Assembly (NCBI GenBank): GCA_026393835.1 | Contig: JAPKZK010000137.1 | Span: 1 to 64,000, forward strand | Length of the DNA: 64,000 bases | From: Candidatus Aminicenantota bacterium | Lineage (GTDB): Bacteria > Acidobacteriota > Aminicenantia > UBA2199 | Direction: 5' to 3' | In this document: piece by piece, positions 1 to 7,362 of the stretch | Numbering within the stretch: position 1 is the first letter of the stretch | Layout: every line of letters starts with the position of its first letter | Program-made: the position numbers and the translations under genes | The notes under the pieces: generated by a model | Told to the model about the DNA's origin: nothing | Seen by the model: the letters and a program-made list of their open reading frames with translations, nothing else | Database searches by the model: none

Positions 1-183
1 GGAAGGTATCGTTTTCCAATCCTAAAAGAAAGGAAAATGAAATGAAGCACGGCAGTCGTAGCGCTCTCATAGTACCGCTAGAAAGCAGGGAAACCGGCCC
101 AGGGGAGCCTGTGAGTAGGGAAGGGGAGTGTCATGTTATGGAATCGGTGTTGAGAAACACACCTTACACAAGGAGGTAAGAAT

Positions 184-1530
184 ATGGTTATGAGCAAAGA
201 AGAGTTATCCAGGCTCGATGTGTCAACGAAACGGCAGCGGATAGCAAGGATAGCAAGGCAAAAGAGTGAAGAACCATTAACATTGCTAAATCATTACATG
301 GACGAAAGCTGGTTAATGGCGGCGTACGGTGAGCTGCGGAAAGACAGCGCACCGGGAATAGACGAACAGACCGTGAAGGAATATTTCAATGGGATTGAAG
401 AGAAACTAAAGAGGCTCTTAAAACTGGCGAAATCGGGGAAATACAAAGCCCCGCCGGTAAAGAAGGTGGAAATCCCCAAACCAGGGAGTAACGAAACTCG
501 ACCCATAGGAATACCGACCACAGAAGATAAGCTGCTCCAAAAAGCAGTCCAGATGCTTCTAGAACCGATATATGAACAAGAGTTCTACGAGTTTTCCTTC
601 GGTTTCAGACCGGGGAAATCTCAGCACCAAGCATTGGACTATATGTGGAAGAAGATAATGGACAACAATATTAAGTGGATAATCGATCTGGATATACGGA
701 AATTCTTTGACACCGTAAAACACGATATACTTCGCCAACTGCTGAGCATCAGGGTACGCGACGGCGTGATACTACGATTAATAGGGAAATGGCTAAACGC
801 AGGAGTAATGAAGAACAGAAACATCAGTTACCCTGGAGAAGGTACTCCCCAAGGTTCGGTTGTTTCTCCACTCCTCAGTAATATCTATCTTCACGAAGCG
901 CTGGACAAATGGTACGCAAAGGAAATACGCCACCATCTCAAAGGGCGATCGTTCATGATAAGATTTGCAGATGATGCGATCCTGGGACTTGGGAACCAGG
1001 AAGAAGCAGAGTATGTGATGAAAGCGCTAAAGGATAGATTAGCCGGATATGGTTTAGAATTACACCCGGAAAAGACTCGATTGGTGTACTACGACAAACC
1101 CAATAGTAACAAATCAGGCCACCCCAAACCGGGTAGTTTTGATTTTCTCGGATTCACGCACTACTGGGACAAATCCTTAAAGGGAAATTGGATTGTCAAA
1201 AGGAAGACGGCCAAGAAGAAATTTAAGGAGAAGCTCAAGAATATCAAGCAGTGGTGCAAGGAGAATCGGCATATGCCGATGAAAGAACAGCACGAGACAC
1301 TCTGCCGGAAAATCAAAGGGCATTACGGCTATTATGGAATTACCGGAAACGCAAGAAGTTTATCTCAATACCGGTATGAAGTAACAAGAACCTGGAAGAA
1401 ATGGTTATGCCGACGAAGTAAGCACGGGTACCGGCTGAACTGGGACCGATTTAACAAACTAATGGACGAGTTCTTTCCACTCCCACCTATAAAAGTAGTT
1501 CACTCAATATATCGTGTAGCAAAGCCATAA
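184..1530 (+). CDS. ltrA: Group II intron reverse transcriptase/maturase
   Basis: The 448-residue protein is an LtrA-like reverse transcriptase that splices and mobilises the intron around it. The RT core shows motif A (DLDIRKFFDTVKHD, D170), motif B (GTPQGSVVSPLLSNIYL) and the catalytic RFADD (D263, D264). Then comes FDFLGFTHYW and the maturase/X domain (about 335-448, with GHYGYYGITGNARSLSQY). No HNH endonuclease domain follows, so mobility would need nicked or single-stranded targets. The start is set by AAGGAGGT at 170-177, 6 nt before the ATG. A second Met lies at codon 3. All catalytic motifs look intact, unlike those of the neighbouring RT-Cas1 gene. The length is normal for an endonuclease-less bacterial maturase. 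Confidence 0.95.
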   Translation: MVMSKEELSRLDVSTKRQRIARIARQKSEEPLTLLNHYMDESWLMAAYGELRKDSAPGIDEQTVKEYFNGIEEKLKRLLKLAKSGKYKAPPVKKVEIPKPGSNETRPIGIPTTEDKLLQKAVQMLLEPIYEQEFYEFSFGFRPGKSQHQALDYMWKKIMDNNIKWIIDLDIRKFFDTVKHDILRQLLSIRVRDGVILRLIGKWLNAGVMKNRNISYPGEGTPQGSVVSPLLSNIYLHEALDKWYAKEIRHHLKGRSFMIRFADDAILGLGNQEEAEYVMKALKDRLAGYGLELHPEKTRLVYYDKPNSNKSGHPKPGSFDFLGFTHYWDKSLKGNWIVKRKTAKKKFKEKLKNIKQWCKENRHMPMKEQHETLCRKIKGHYGYYGITGNARSLSQYRYEVTRTWKKWLCRRSKHGYRLNWDRFNKLMDEFFPLPPIKVVHSIYRVAKP

Positions 1531-1537
1531 TATGAGG

Positions 1538-1614
1538 AACGCCTATACGGATGCGTTAATTGCGCACGTCCGGGTCTGTGGGGGAGCCGGAGGGTAACCG
1601 AAGGCTCTACCCGG
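1538..1614 (+). ncRNA. Group II intron domain V/VI-like 3' structure
   Basis: Right after the maturase stop, CGGATGCG can pair with CGCACGTCCG, leaving a 2-nt CG bulge. That is the arrangement expected of domain V. A second hairpin (GGGGAGCCGG...CTCTACCCGG) would be domain VI. The 5' strand of the lower domain V stem (GCCTATACGG) pairs poorly, and the catalytic AGC triad is not obvious, so either my boundaries are off or the ribozyme is degenerate. Confidence 0.5.
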
Positions 1615-1946
1615 CAAGAGCAGAAGAGAAGCGGAAGTTGCGCGCTTCGCGCTTTAAAAAAAAGTGCCAGAGGCACGCCCAACCTCTTCTCCTCTTATCT
1701 TCTCATCTTCTTCTCTTCTGCTTTTCCTGGGGTACGGAAACACTGTGAACACGTCTAAGGCATCGCCATAACTTTGTCCAACAGGACATCCCCTCTTTGA
1801 AGATGAAGTTAGGAGGTTAGGAAGTTAGGAGGTTGCGAGAAAGAGGAGCGCCGGAGGCGCTTTGAGAAAAGGCGCGGAGCGCCGCCACCTCTGCTCAACT
1901 TCTTAACTTCCCAACTTCCTAACTTCCCTCTTTTCCTCTTTTCCTA
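1615..1946. repeat. Intergenic polypyrimidine / inverted 7-mer repeat region
   Basis: No gene is seen here. From about 1809 to 1836 the strand reads as repeats of GGAGGTTAGGAAGTTA. From 1898 to 1946 the complementary theme appears (AACTTCCTAACTTCC, then TCTTTTCCTCTTTTCC). The middle carries two GC hairpins (GCGCCGGAGGCGC and GGCGCGGAGCGCC). The whole block can therefore fold into one large imperfect hairpin. Related AACTTCCCAACTTCC tracts recur at 2733-2800 and 3489-3515. Confidence 0.7.
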
Positions 1947-1975
1947 TTGACAGTTACAACCGAAAATATTATATT
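1947..1975 (+). promoter_or_regulatory. Sigma70-type promoter for first MNT gene
   Basis: TTGACA (1947-1952), a 17-bp spacer and TATATT (1970-1975) are followed by an AAGGA ribosome site at 1982-1986 and ATG at 1992. The transcription start is expected near 1982. This argues against any start codon upstream of 1992. Confidence 0.75.
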
Positions 1976-1991
1976 ATTGAAAAGGATAAAA

Positions 1992-2318
1992 ATGAATAAA
2001 AGAAACATAAACAGGTCCATCGGCGAATTAAAAGAAACATTGGCTAATCGCTTAGGAAACGAAATAGAACTTTACCTTTTCGGCTCCGTGGCACGAAACG
2101 ATTACCGTCCGGGATCGGATATCGATATCCTGGTATTAGTCCCGGGAAAAGTGGACACGAAATTAGAAATAGAAATCTTAGACCTGGCTTACGACATCGA
2201 ACTGAAACACGATGTCGTTTTCGGATTGGTGGTTAATGAAAAAAAATTCTGGAACTCGAAAAAAGCATCTGTCATGCCATTCCATCAGAATTTACAAAGA
2301 GAAGCGCTGAGAATATGA
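1992..2318 (+). CDS. MNT-type nucleotidyltransferase antitoxin
   Basis: This 108-residue protein is a minimal nucleotidyltransferase (MNT) of the MNT/HEPN toxin-antitoxin family. In that family the MNT protein AMPylates and inactivates its HEPN RNase partner. The motif LFGSVARNDYRPGSDIDILV is intact: G31-S32 hold the nucleotide and D43/D45 bind metal. I place the start at 1992, behind AAGGA and downstream of the -10 box. A TTG further up would be the -35 element itself. The stop overlaps the ATG of the next gene by 4 bp (ATGA), the usual coupled MNT-HEPN order. The antitoxin appears functional, but its partner does not. Confidence 0.85.
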   Translation: MNKRNINRSIGELKETLANRLGNEIELYLFGSVARNDYRPGSDIDILVLVPGKVDTKLEIEILDLAYDIELKHDVVFGLVVNEKKFWNSKKASVMPFHQNLQREALRI

Positions 2319-2569
2319 ATTGGGAAAAGGATTTAATCGATTACCGCAGGGAAAAAGCGGCGGAAACCCTTGAAGGGGATTATGAAGATTTTGTTTATTT
2401 TAAAGAGAAAGATGTTGAAGAGTGGATTATAAAGGCTGAAAGGTATATAGCCATTTTAGAAAAACATATAGAAAAAGAAATGCAATGGGTCGCCCGTGAT
2501 ATTGGGGATAAAAAGGAAATCGACGGGCAAATCCAGGAAAATGAGGCAGCAGGCGAATCGAATTCATGA
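2315..2569 (+). pseudogene. HEPN toxin remnant, internally deleted
   Basis: The 84-residue product begins like a HEPN protein (DYRREKAAETLE) and then jumps to what looks like the C-terminal HEPN helix (DYEDFVYFKEKDVEEWIIKAERYIAILEKHI). The central part, which in the family carries the RX4-6H catalytic motif and the long helices, is missing. The remaining reading frame is open and coupled to the upstream MNT. A full HEPN partner would be about 125-140 residues. The last 30 residues are charged and unrelated to the fold, consistent with decay. It is probably catalytically dead. Whether it is still translated cannot be told from sequence. Confidence 0.65.
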
Positions 2570-2855
2570 TTCAATTCAATCTGAGGAACCGCTTCCAGGA
2601 AAACTTATCCGTGTCAACCGACTCCCTTGACCTGACTTTTTGATTTAAAAAAGAAGAATATAAAACGCTTTCAAACTGCCCATTGATGCGCCGTTAGGCG
2701 CTTAAAACAAAAACTGGCGCGGAGCACCTCAACTTCGGCCTAACTTCTTAACTTCCCAGCTTCCCAACTTCCCAACTTTCCTCTTTTCTCACCTTCTCTT
2801 TTTTTAACAAAAAAACAAATTGACAAAAGGGGCTCCTTTGATCGGTTTGAACGAT
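2570..2855. repeat. Intergenic region with AACTTCCC tract
   Basis: No gene is seen. A small hairpin GCGCC-GTTA-GGCGC occurs near 2690. From 2733 to 2800 the tract CTTAACTTCCCAGCTTCCC continues into TCCTCTTTTCTC, the same family as at 1898-1946 and 3489-3515. Confidence 0.6.
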
Positions 2856-2877
2856 TCAAAACTCATTACCGGCTTTA

Positions 2878-3381
2878 AAAAATGATTCCGGGGCATTGGG
2901 AAACTTTTCCGGGGTGTTGGAAAAGTTTTCCGCGGCGTCCGGAAAGTTTTCCGGGGTGTTGGAAAAGTTTTGCGCGGCGTTCGGAAAGTTTTCCGGGGTG
3001 TTGGAAAAGTTTTGCGCGGTGTTCGGAAAGTTTTCCGGGGTGTCTGGAAAGTTTTGCGCGGTGTTCGGAAAGTTTTCCGGGGTGTTGGGAAAGTTTTCCG
3101 CGGTGTCCGGAAAGTTTTCCGTGGTGTTGGAAAAGTTTTCCGTGGTGTTGGAAAAGTTTTCTGCGGCGTTCGGAAAGTTTTCCGGGGTGTTGGAAAAGTT
3201 TTGCGCGGCGTTCGGAAAGTTTTCCGGGGTGTTGGAAAAGTTTTGCGCGGAATTCAGAAATCGTTCGGCGTCTGTCAGAATTCTTTCGGCATATTCCAGG
3301 AACTTTTCGGAGGTCGCCGTAACCTGTCGGGGGACTCCAGGAAGTTGTCGGGGGATTGCCGTAACCTTTCGGGGGGGGTAA
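2878..3381 (+). repeat. 21-bp minisatellite A, 24 units
   Basis: Tandem units of exactly 21 bp run without a single phase slip from 2878 to 3381 (504 bp). The usual unit begins GGAAAGTTTTCCGGGGTGTT and alternates with GAAAAGTTTTGCGCGGCGTT. The last six units, from 3256, are degenerate but keep the period. The core GGAAAGTTTTCC is nearly palindromic. Because 21 is a multiple of three, open frames appear on both strands (the minus strand reads NFPNTAENFSNTPE). There is no ribosome site or conserved domain, so I regard it as non-coding. A second, shorter copy lies at 45154-45342. Confidence 0.9.
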
Positions 3382-3534
3382 CGCAAGCCTTTAAAGCCTT
3401 TTAAAGCTTGTTTAAATCTTTTATAAATCGCCCTCATTATCCTGTGCATCCTTTCATCCTGTAAATCCCGGTTCAGACAATTGCTTTTTCTCAACTTCCC
3501 AACTTCCTTCTTTTCAAGGGGTGCGGGAAAAAAC
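3382..3534. other. Intergenic, no gene seen
   Basis: AT-rich sequence with AAAGCCTTTTAAAGCTT, a CCTGTGCATCCTTTCATCCT phrase and a third AACTTCCCAACTTCC tract at 3489-3515. Confidence 0.5.
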
Positions 3535-3563
3535 TTGACAGCCTCTCTATAAAAAACTATAAT
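3535..3563 (+). promoter_or_regulatory. Perfect consensus promoter for second MNT gene
   Basis: TTGACA (3535-3540), a 17-bp spacer and TATAAT (3558-3563). The expected transcription start (about 3570) lies within a few bases of the ATG at 3573, so the message would be leaderless or nearly so. Confidence 0.85.
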
Positions 3564-3572
3564 GATCATAGG

Positions 3573-3920
3573 ATGCTGAAGATGAAAATTGAAAAAACTG
3601 TAAAAGACTTGATAAAGCAATTACACACGGAACTTGCAAAAAAATTTAAAAAAAAACTGGCCAAAATAATTCTCTTCGATTCCTACGCCCGTGGAGATTA
3701 TGATAAGGAATCCGACTTAGATATCCTTGTATTGATCGAAGAGGAAGACCCTCAAAAATATAACAACGACATTATCGATCTGGAGGTCGACCTGACTATC
3801 AAATATGGGATTTTACCCTCGATTATACTCAGAAATACCGGTTATTTTTTTGAAAATAAAGATATAATCCCTTTCTTTAAAAATGTAGAAAAAGAAGGAG
3901 TCGAAATCTATGCCGCATAA
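3573..3920 (+). CDS. MNT-type nucleotidyltransferase, altered GS motif
   Basis: This 115-residue protein is a second minimal nucleotidyltransferase of the MNT/HEPN family. The signature reads LFDSYARGDYDKESDLDILVL. The metal-binding Asp pair (D48, D50) is present, but the Gly of the usual GSxARG motif is Asp (D36, codon GAT). That Gly-Ser turn contacts the nucleotide in the family, so activity is doubtful. Another Met at codon 4 (3582) is a possible start, and no ribosome site precedes either. It overlaps the following HEPN remnant by 11 bp. Codon use is AT-rich compared with the TCA genes, consistent with an acquired module. Confidence 0.8.
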   Translation: MLKMKIEKTVKDLIKQLHTELAKKFKKKLAKIILFDSYARGDYDKESDLDILVLIEEEDPQKYNNDIIDLEVDLTIKYGILPSIILRNTGYFFENKDIIPFFKNVEKEGVEIYAA

Positions 3921-4035
3921 TTTGTACGATTTATGCAAGTACAGGTACGAACAAGGAAAGGAAATCGAAAACGCGGAAAAATTTGTCAAAGAGATTAAAA
4001 GATACCTGGAAAACACCTATAATATTTCATTGTAG
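3910..4035 (+). pseudogene. Second HEPN toxin remnant (41 codons)
   Basis: Starting inside the end of the MNT gene, a 41-codon frame opens with MPHNLYDLCKYRYEQGKEIE. It passes directly to a helix like the HEPN C-terminus (NAEKFVKEIKRYLENTY). As in the first locus, the middle of the HEPN fold with the RX4-6H motif is absent. The overlap and order match an MNT-HEPN operon. It is too short for a HEPN four-helix bundle and is almost certainly non-functional. Confidence 0.6.
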
Positions 4036-4091
4036 TGAAAATAAAATTCAGAGGCGACACTCTCTCCCGATATCGATGAACAGAAAAAAAA

Positions 4092-4169
4092 ATGAAACAA
4101 TCGGCAAAAGAAAAGGTCATCAACAATTACCATCAGGAATTCAACGATGGGGTAATCCATGACCAATGA
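4092..4169 (+). other. Short open frame before the RT-Cas1 gene
   Basis: A 25-codon frame starts at ATG 4092 (MKQSAKEKVINNYHQEFNDG...). It runs over the ATG at 4159 and stops at 4167-4169. No ribosome site is visible. It may be the tail of a decayed upstream gene; I recognise no family. Confidence 0.2.
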
Positions 4170-5997
4170 CAACTTAAAACCGGTGAGCCTTTTTCATGAT
4201 CTTAAATGGTACAGGTTGAGCATTACTTTCCTTTGCAAAAAAAATACCTCGGAAATGAAAAGTCATCCCGTCTCCGTTTTCCAGGCCATTATCAAAGCAA
4301 TAAGCAGCAGAACCCCGGCTTTTTCATCCCTCAAAAACGAAGACCTGCCGGTCTTCCATATCAAAGACAAAAAATACTCCTTTAAAATGATCCCCTTCGA
4401 GCAAATCCGCGTGGATTTCTTCTTTTTCAAACAGAACCGGGAAAAAATTACCCACTGGCGGCAAAACCTGGTGGAATACCTGTCAAACCCGGTTTACAGT
4501 GAAACAGTCGAAATCCTCACCGCCGGCGAAGTGGAAGACCGGAACTATGCCATCCTGGCGAAAGAATTGGACAACTTACCCTGCGAAGGGGAATTATGCC
4601 TTGAGTTTCTTTCGCCATTGCCTTTTAACAGGGAAAAAGGAAAAACCCGCGTTTGTATTTCGAAAGATAGATTTATCAAGCTCTTTGAGAAGCGTTTTTC
4701 CCTTTTATTCGGCGGGGAAATAACCTATGAATGCGGAGAGGATGATTTCACAGTGCTTCCCTATTATTGGAAATACACGGAGATCAAACATTCGTCCCGG
4801 TCGCAGCAGGGGAACACGCAATATATTAACGGCACTATTGGAAAACTTTATATCAAAGGAACGTGGAAGAATTTTATCCCCTTTTTGGTATTGGGAGCGG
4901 AAATACATACGGGGATTAAGCTTGCCAATTCGCAGGGGTATTACCGGGTACTGCCCGGTGCTGTTTCTTATTTCGAGGGGAGTTTCCCGGATGTAAAAGA
5001 AATTATTTCCGTTACCCATGATGTGATCGAGAACTACGATCACGCTTCGGAATGGTTGTCCGGGAAAGAGATGTACCCGTTCGATGAAAAAGCATTTGCG
5101 GAAAGGTTGGCTGATGAAATAAAAAATGATCGATATGAACCTTCGCCTAATACCGCATTCGTTATACGTCGGGAGAATAAAAAAGACCGGGTCGTGGAAC
5201 AGGTTAATTTTAAAGATTTGATTGTGAGCCGTTACCTGGTGAAAACTATTTATAAAGTATTCGATAATATTTTTGCGGAAGAGTCTATCGGTTCCAGGAA
5301 GGGAATCGCGCGGGAGCGGGCGGTGGAAATGGGAAAAACCGCGGTTGATGAAGGATACGAATATATAATCGAGTCGGGTATCGAGGATTTTTTCCCTGCT
5401 GTGGATTTGGAACAATTACACCGCTTATTGGATCTCTATTTACTTGGCCGGGAAACGGGAATAAGGGGTTTGTTGAAGAAAATAACCGGGAACGGGTATA
5501 TATTGGATGGTAAATTCCATGAACGCATGAAAGGGTTGGCGTTGGGGAACCCGTTGTCGTTGTGTCTGGCCAATTTATATCTCGATTCGTTCGAAGGGGA
5601 TATAAAGTCGATGGATGTTCGGGGCATCCGTTATGAGGATGATGTTATGATATTTTGTAAGAACCGGGGGGAAGCGGAGGCGGCGGCGTTGAAATTGAAT
5701 ATAGTCCCTGAACCAAAAGTTTTTGGCTCCACCTTTTTTCAAAAAGGTGGAAATCTTTTCAAAAAAGAGCGGCTTTGTATCGAAGGGGTCGGGGTATTTG
5801 TGGGATTAATGGGTGGGATGGTATTTATAAAAAATGGTCAGGAGATAATGGACGTCAGGCCGCTTCGGAAGGTCGATGAAATCGAAATAAGAGGAGACAG
5901 TATTGTTTCGGCGGGGGTATTGAGGCGGTGTAAAGAGCGGGGAATATCTTTGGCTATCAGGTTGATAGGCGGGCACATGATCCCGTTTCTCGGTTAG
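4159..5997 (+). CDS. Cas6-RT-Cas1 fusion, truncated and RT-inactivated
   Basis: The 612-residue protein has the domain order of type III-associated Cas6-RT-Cas1 adaptation proteins, which process crRNA and acquire spacers from RNA. Residues 1-270 resemble Cas6, ending in a Gly-rich region (GAEIHTGIKLANSQGYYRV, 246-264). Residues 318-540 are an RT: the ENKKDRVVEQVNFKDL region, motif A, motif B (GLALGNPLSLCLANLYLD) and YEDD (492-495). Motif A reads ESGIEDFFPAVD, so the first catalytic Asp (DIEDFF in the family) is Gly407 (GGT, one change from GAT). Residues 541-612 match only the N-terminal beta domain of Cas1 (VRPLRKVDEIEIRGDSIVSA). The helical domain with the Glu/His/Asp catalytic residues is missing. 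No Cas2, effector gene or CRISPR array is visible in the window. It is a decayed gene. Confidence 0.85.
   Translation: MTNDNLKPVSLFHDLKWYRLSITFLCKKNTSEMKSHPVSVFQAIIKAISSRTPAFSSLKNEDLPVFHIKDKKYSFKMIPFEQIRVDFFFFKQNREKITHWRQNLVEYLSNPVYSETVEILTAGEVEDRNYAILAKELDNLPCEGELCLEFLSPLPFNREKGKTRVCISKDRFIKLFEKRFSLLFGGEITYECGEDDFTVLPYYWKYTEIKHSSRSQQGNTQYINGTIGKLYIKGTWKNFIPFLVLGAEIHTGIKLANSQGYYRVLPGAVSYFEGSFPDVKEIISVTHDVIENYDHASEWLSGKEMYPFDEKAFAERLADEIKNDRYEPSPNTAFVIRRENKKDRVVEQVNFKDLIVSRYLVKTIYKVFDNIFAEESIGSRKGIARERAVEMGKTAVDEGYEYIIESGIEDFFPAVDLEQLHRLLDLYLLGRETGIRGLLKKITGNGYILDGKFHERMKGLALGNPLSLCLANLYLDSFEGDIKSMDVRGIRYEDDVMIFCKNRGEAEAAALKLNIVPEPKVFGSTFFQKGGNLFKKERLCIEGVGVFVGLMGGMVFIKNGQEIMDVRPLRKVDEIEIRGDSIVSAGVLRRCKERGISLAIRLIGGHMIPFLG
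5707..5767 (+). repeat. Palindromic element inserted in frame in RT domain
   Basis: CCACCTTTTT (5729-5738) and AAAAAGGTGG (5741-5750) form a perfect 10-bp stem with a 2-nt loop. A second small hairpin (CCAAAA/TTTTGG) lies just before it. The segment encodes EPKVFGSTFFQKGGNLFKK in frame between the YEDD motif and the Cas1 part, where RT homologues have thumb sequence. It looks like a mobile palindromic repeat. Confidence 0.6.
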
Positions 5998-6429
5998 GCT
6001 TGATTCTCACTCCCGGTAGAGATGATATCTCATAGTATGCGACATACCGGCCTGCGTCTGCGTCCACCGGCGGTAGTTGGTGCAGGAACCCATATCGATA
6101 AGGAAGTGTGAGGCTGCATTGACCTTCCGTTAACTCCAGGCCGTCAAAAACAGTAATTTTCGTCAGCAGCGCCAGGATGTTATTCCTGTTTTTCAGGGGG
6201 GGAATTCGCCATCGTAATCGGTCACTGCGGCGGAAACTGTGACCCGTTGTGGGATAAAGATACCCTGGGGGCGGGAGAAGGGATTTAACCCGGTAATAGT
6301 ATAAAAAACTTCTTCCAGGTTTTTTATGGCTTTGGCGATATGTCCATAATGTTCGAAAGGGGTGAGGAAAATATCCATGGACTCCTTGAGTTTTTGTTTA
6401 TATTCGTTTATACGTGCATCATAATCCAT
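5957..6429 (-). pseudogene. Hypothetical protein split by a frameshift
   Basis: From ATG 6429 a frame of 78 codons (MDYDARINEYKQKLKESMDI...) stops right after a C7 tract (G7 on the plus strand, 6196-6202). Adding one base there would continue the protein through LKNRNNILALLTKITVFDGLE, SLTLPYRYGFLHQLPP and AGRYVAYYEISSLPG to a stop at 5957-5959. That stop lies inside the 3' end of the RT-Cas1 gene. Joined, it would be about 157 residues. I recognise no family. The homopolymer makes either a real mutation or a base-calling error possible. The tail overlapping Cas1 suggests a rearrangement junction near 5985-6000. Confidence 0.6.
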
Positions 6430-6501
6430 GTAAATGATAACTGAAGCTCCTTAAAGAGTTTTACGCCGTCGCTTGTATATCTGTTAACTTAAATGCTTTA
6501 C

Positions 6502-7362
6502 TTATTTTAAAGGCACAATGCCGGCCATTTCACCGATCACATTAATCAGTTCGGTATTTGACGGCACCACGATCTTGGCATTGTTTTTCAAGGAATTTTC
6601 AAGGGCTTCGAGCTTTCTAAGCATTTGGGCATTCCCTATAAAATATTTTTCCGCGGCTTCATTGACCAGTTTAATGGCGGCCGCCTCTCCTTCCGCTTGC
6701 AGTATGCGCGCCTGTCTTATACCTTCCGCTTTTTTTATTTCAGAACGTTTGGTTCCGTCGGCAGCGGTTTCAGCGGCTGTGGCAAAATCGATGGCGGCGA
6801 TTTTTTCATTTTCCGCTTTGACCACTTTGTTCATGGTCTCCTGCACATCGCGCGGCGGGTCTATTTCTTTTAATTCGGTTCTTACTATTTCCAGCCCCCA
6901 CTGCATGGTTTCTTCCCTGAGGATTTCGTGCAAGGCGCCGTTAATTTTGTTCCGTTCGCTGTTGGCGGACCTTAACGTAAGCGTCCCGATAATATTCCTC
7001 AGCGTTGTCCTGGCCAGGTTGACAATCTGGTATTGATAATCGTTTACATTGTAAATGGATTTTTTTACACTATCCTCGTCGGCTTTGACTTTAAAATATA
7101 CCTGGGCGTCTACTTTGGCATTGAGGTTATCGTTTGTGATTATTTCCTGGGGTTCCGCGTCGATCATTCGTTCAGTGACGTTTACCTGGAACATTCGATC
7201 GATAACCGGGATAATCCAGTGAAATCCTGGCCCGGCAAAGCGGTTATATTTTCCCAACCTTTCAATCAGACCCCGGTCCATTGGTCTTACAATCCTGATC
7301 CCGATGAGAAAGAAAAATACCAGCACTACTCCGATTACCGCCATTACTTCATAATTAGTCAT
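6502..7362 (-). CDS. SPFH/Band 7 (stomatin-like) membrane protein
   Basis: The 286-residue protein has one N-terminal membrane helix (about 5-25, VMAVIGVVLVFFFLIGI). The SPFH domain follows (RIVRPMDRGLIERLGKY, then GPGFHWIIPVIDRMFQVNV) and ends in an Ala/Glu-rich coiled coil (about 180-250, KKAEGIRQARILQAEGEAAA). This is the layout of prokaryotic stomatins, which assemble into membrane microdomains and often work with an NfeD-type partner or a FtsH-like protease. No NfeD gene is adjacent here. The start is supported by AAGGAGG on the minus strand about 7 nt upstream. It is intact and complete, in contrast to its neighbours. Confidence 0.9.
   Translation of the reverse strand: MTNYEVMAVIGVVLVFFFLIGIRIVRPMDRGLIERLGKYNRFAGPGFHWIIPVIDRMFQVNVTERMIDAEPQEIITNDNLNAKVDAQVYFKVKADEDSVKKSIYNVNDYQYQIVNLARTTLRNIIGTLTLRSANSERNKINGALHEILREETMQWGLEIVRTELKEIDPPRDVQETMNKVVKAENEKIAAIDFATAAETAADGTKRSEIKKAEGIRQARILQAEGEAAAIKLVNEAAEKYFIGNAQMLRKLEALENSLKNNAKIVVPSNTELINVIGEMAGIVPLK

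Larger units (their letters stand above)
1..1614 (+). mobile_element. Group II intron (5' end outside window)
   Basis: A maturase ORF is embedded in structured RNA. The 183 nt before the ORF are GC-rich and gene-free, with segments such as GAAACCGGCCCAGGGGAGCC typical of intron domains. After the ORF comes a hairpin pair resembling domains V and VI, ending near 1614. The 5' boundary (GUGYG) is not visible, so the intron starts upstream of the window. The first and third bases of the retro-element boundaries are therefore inferred, not seen. It sits next to degenerate toxin-antitoxin and CRISPR genes, in a repeat-rich accessory region. Confidence 0.75.

Noticed and set aside
1560..1748. Short ORF after the maturase
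   Set aside because: It overlaps the intron domain V/VI hairpins and low-complexity sequence, with no ribosome site.
2878..3381. CRISPR array
   Set aside because: The 21-bp units are contiguous with no spacers between them, so the periodicity is that of a minisatellite despite the cas-like gene nearby.
2856..3620. 254-residue minus-strand protein with NFPNTAE repeats
   Set aside because: All open frames here follow from a 21-bp repeat. The start lies inside the MNT gene, there is no ribosome site, and the non-repeat part matches common intergenic phrases.
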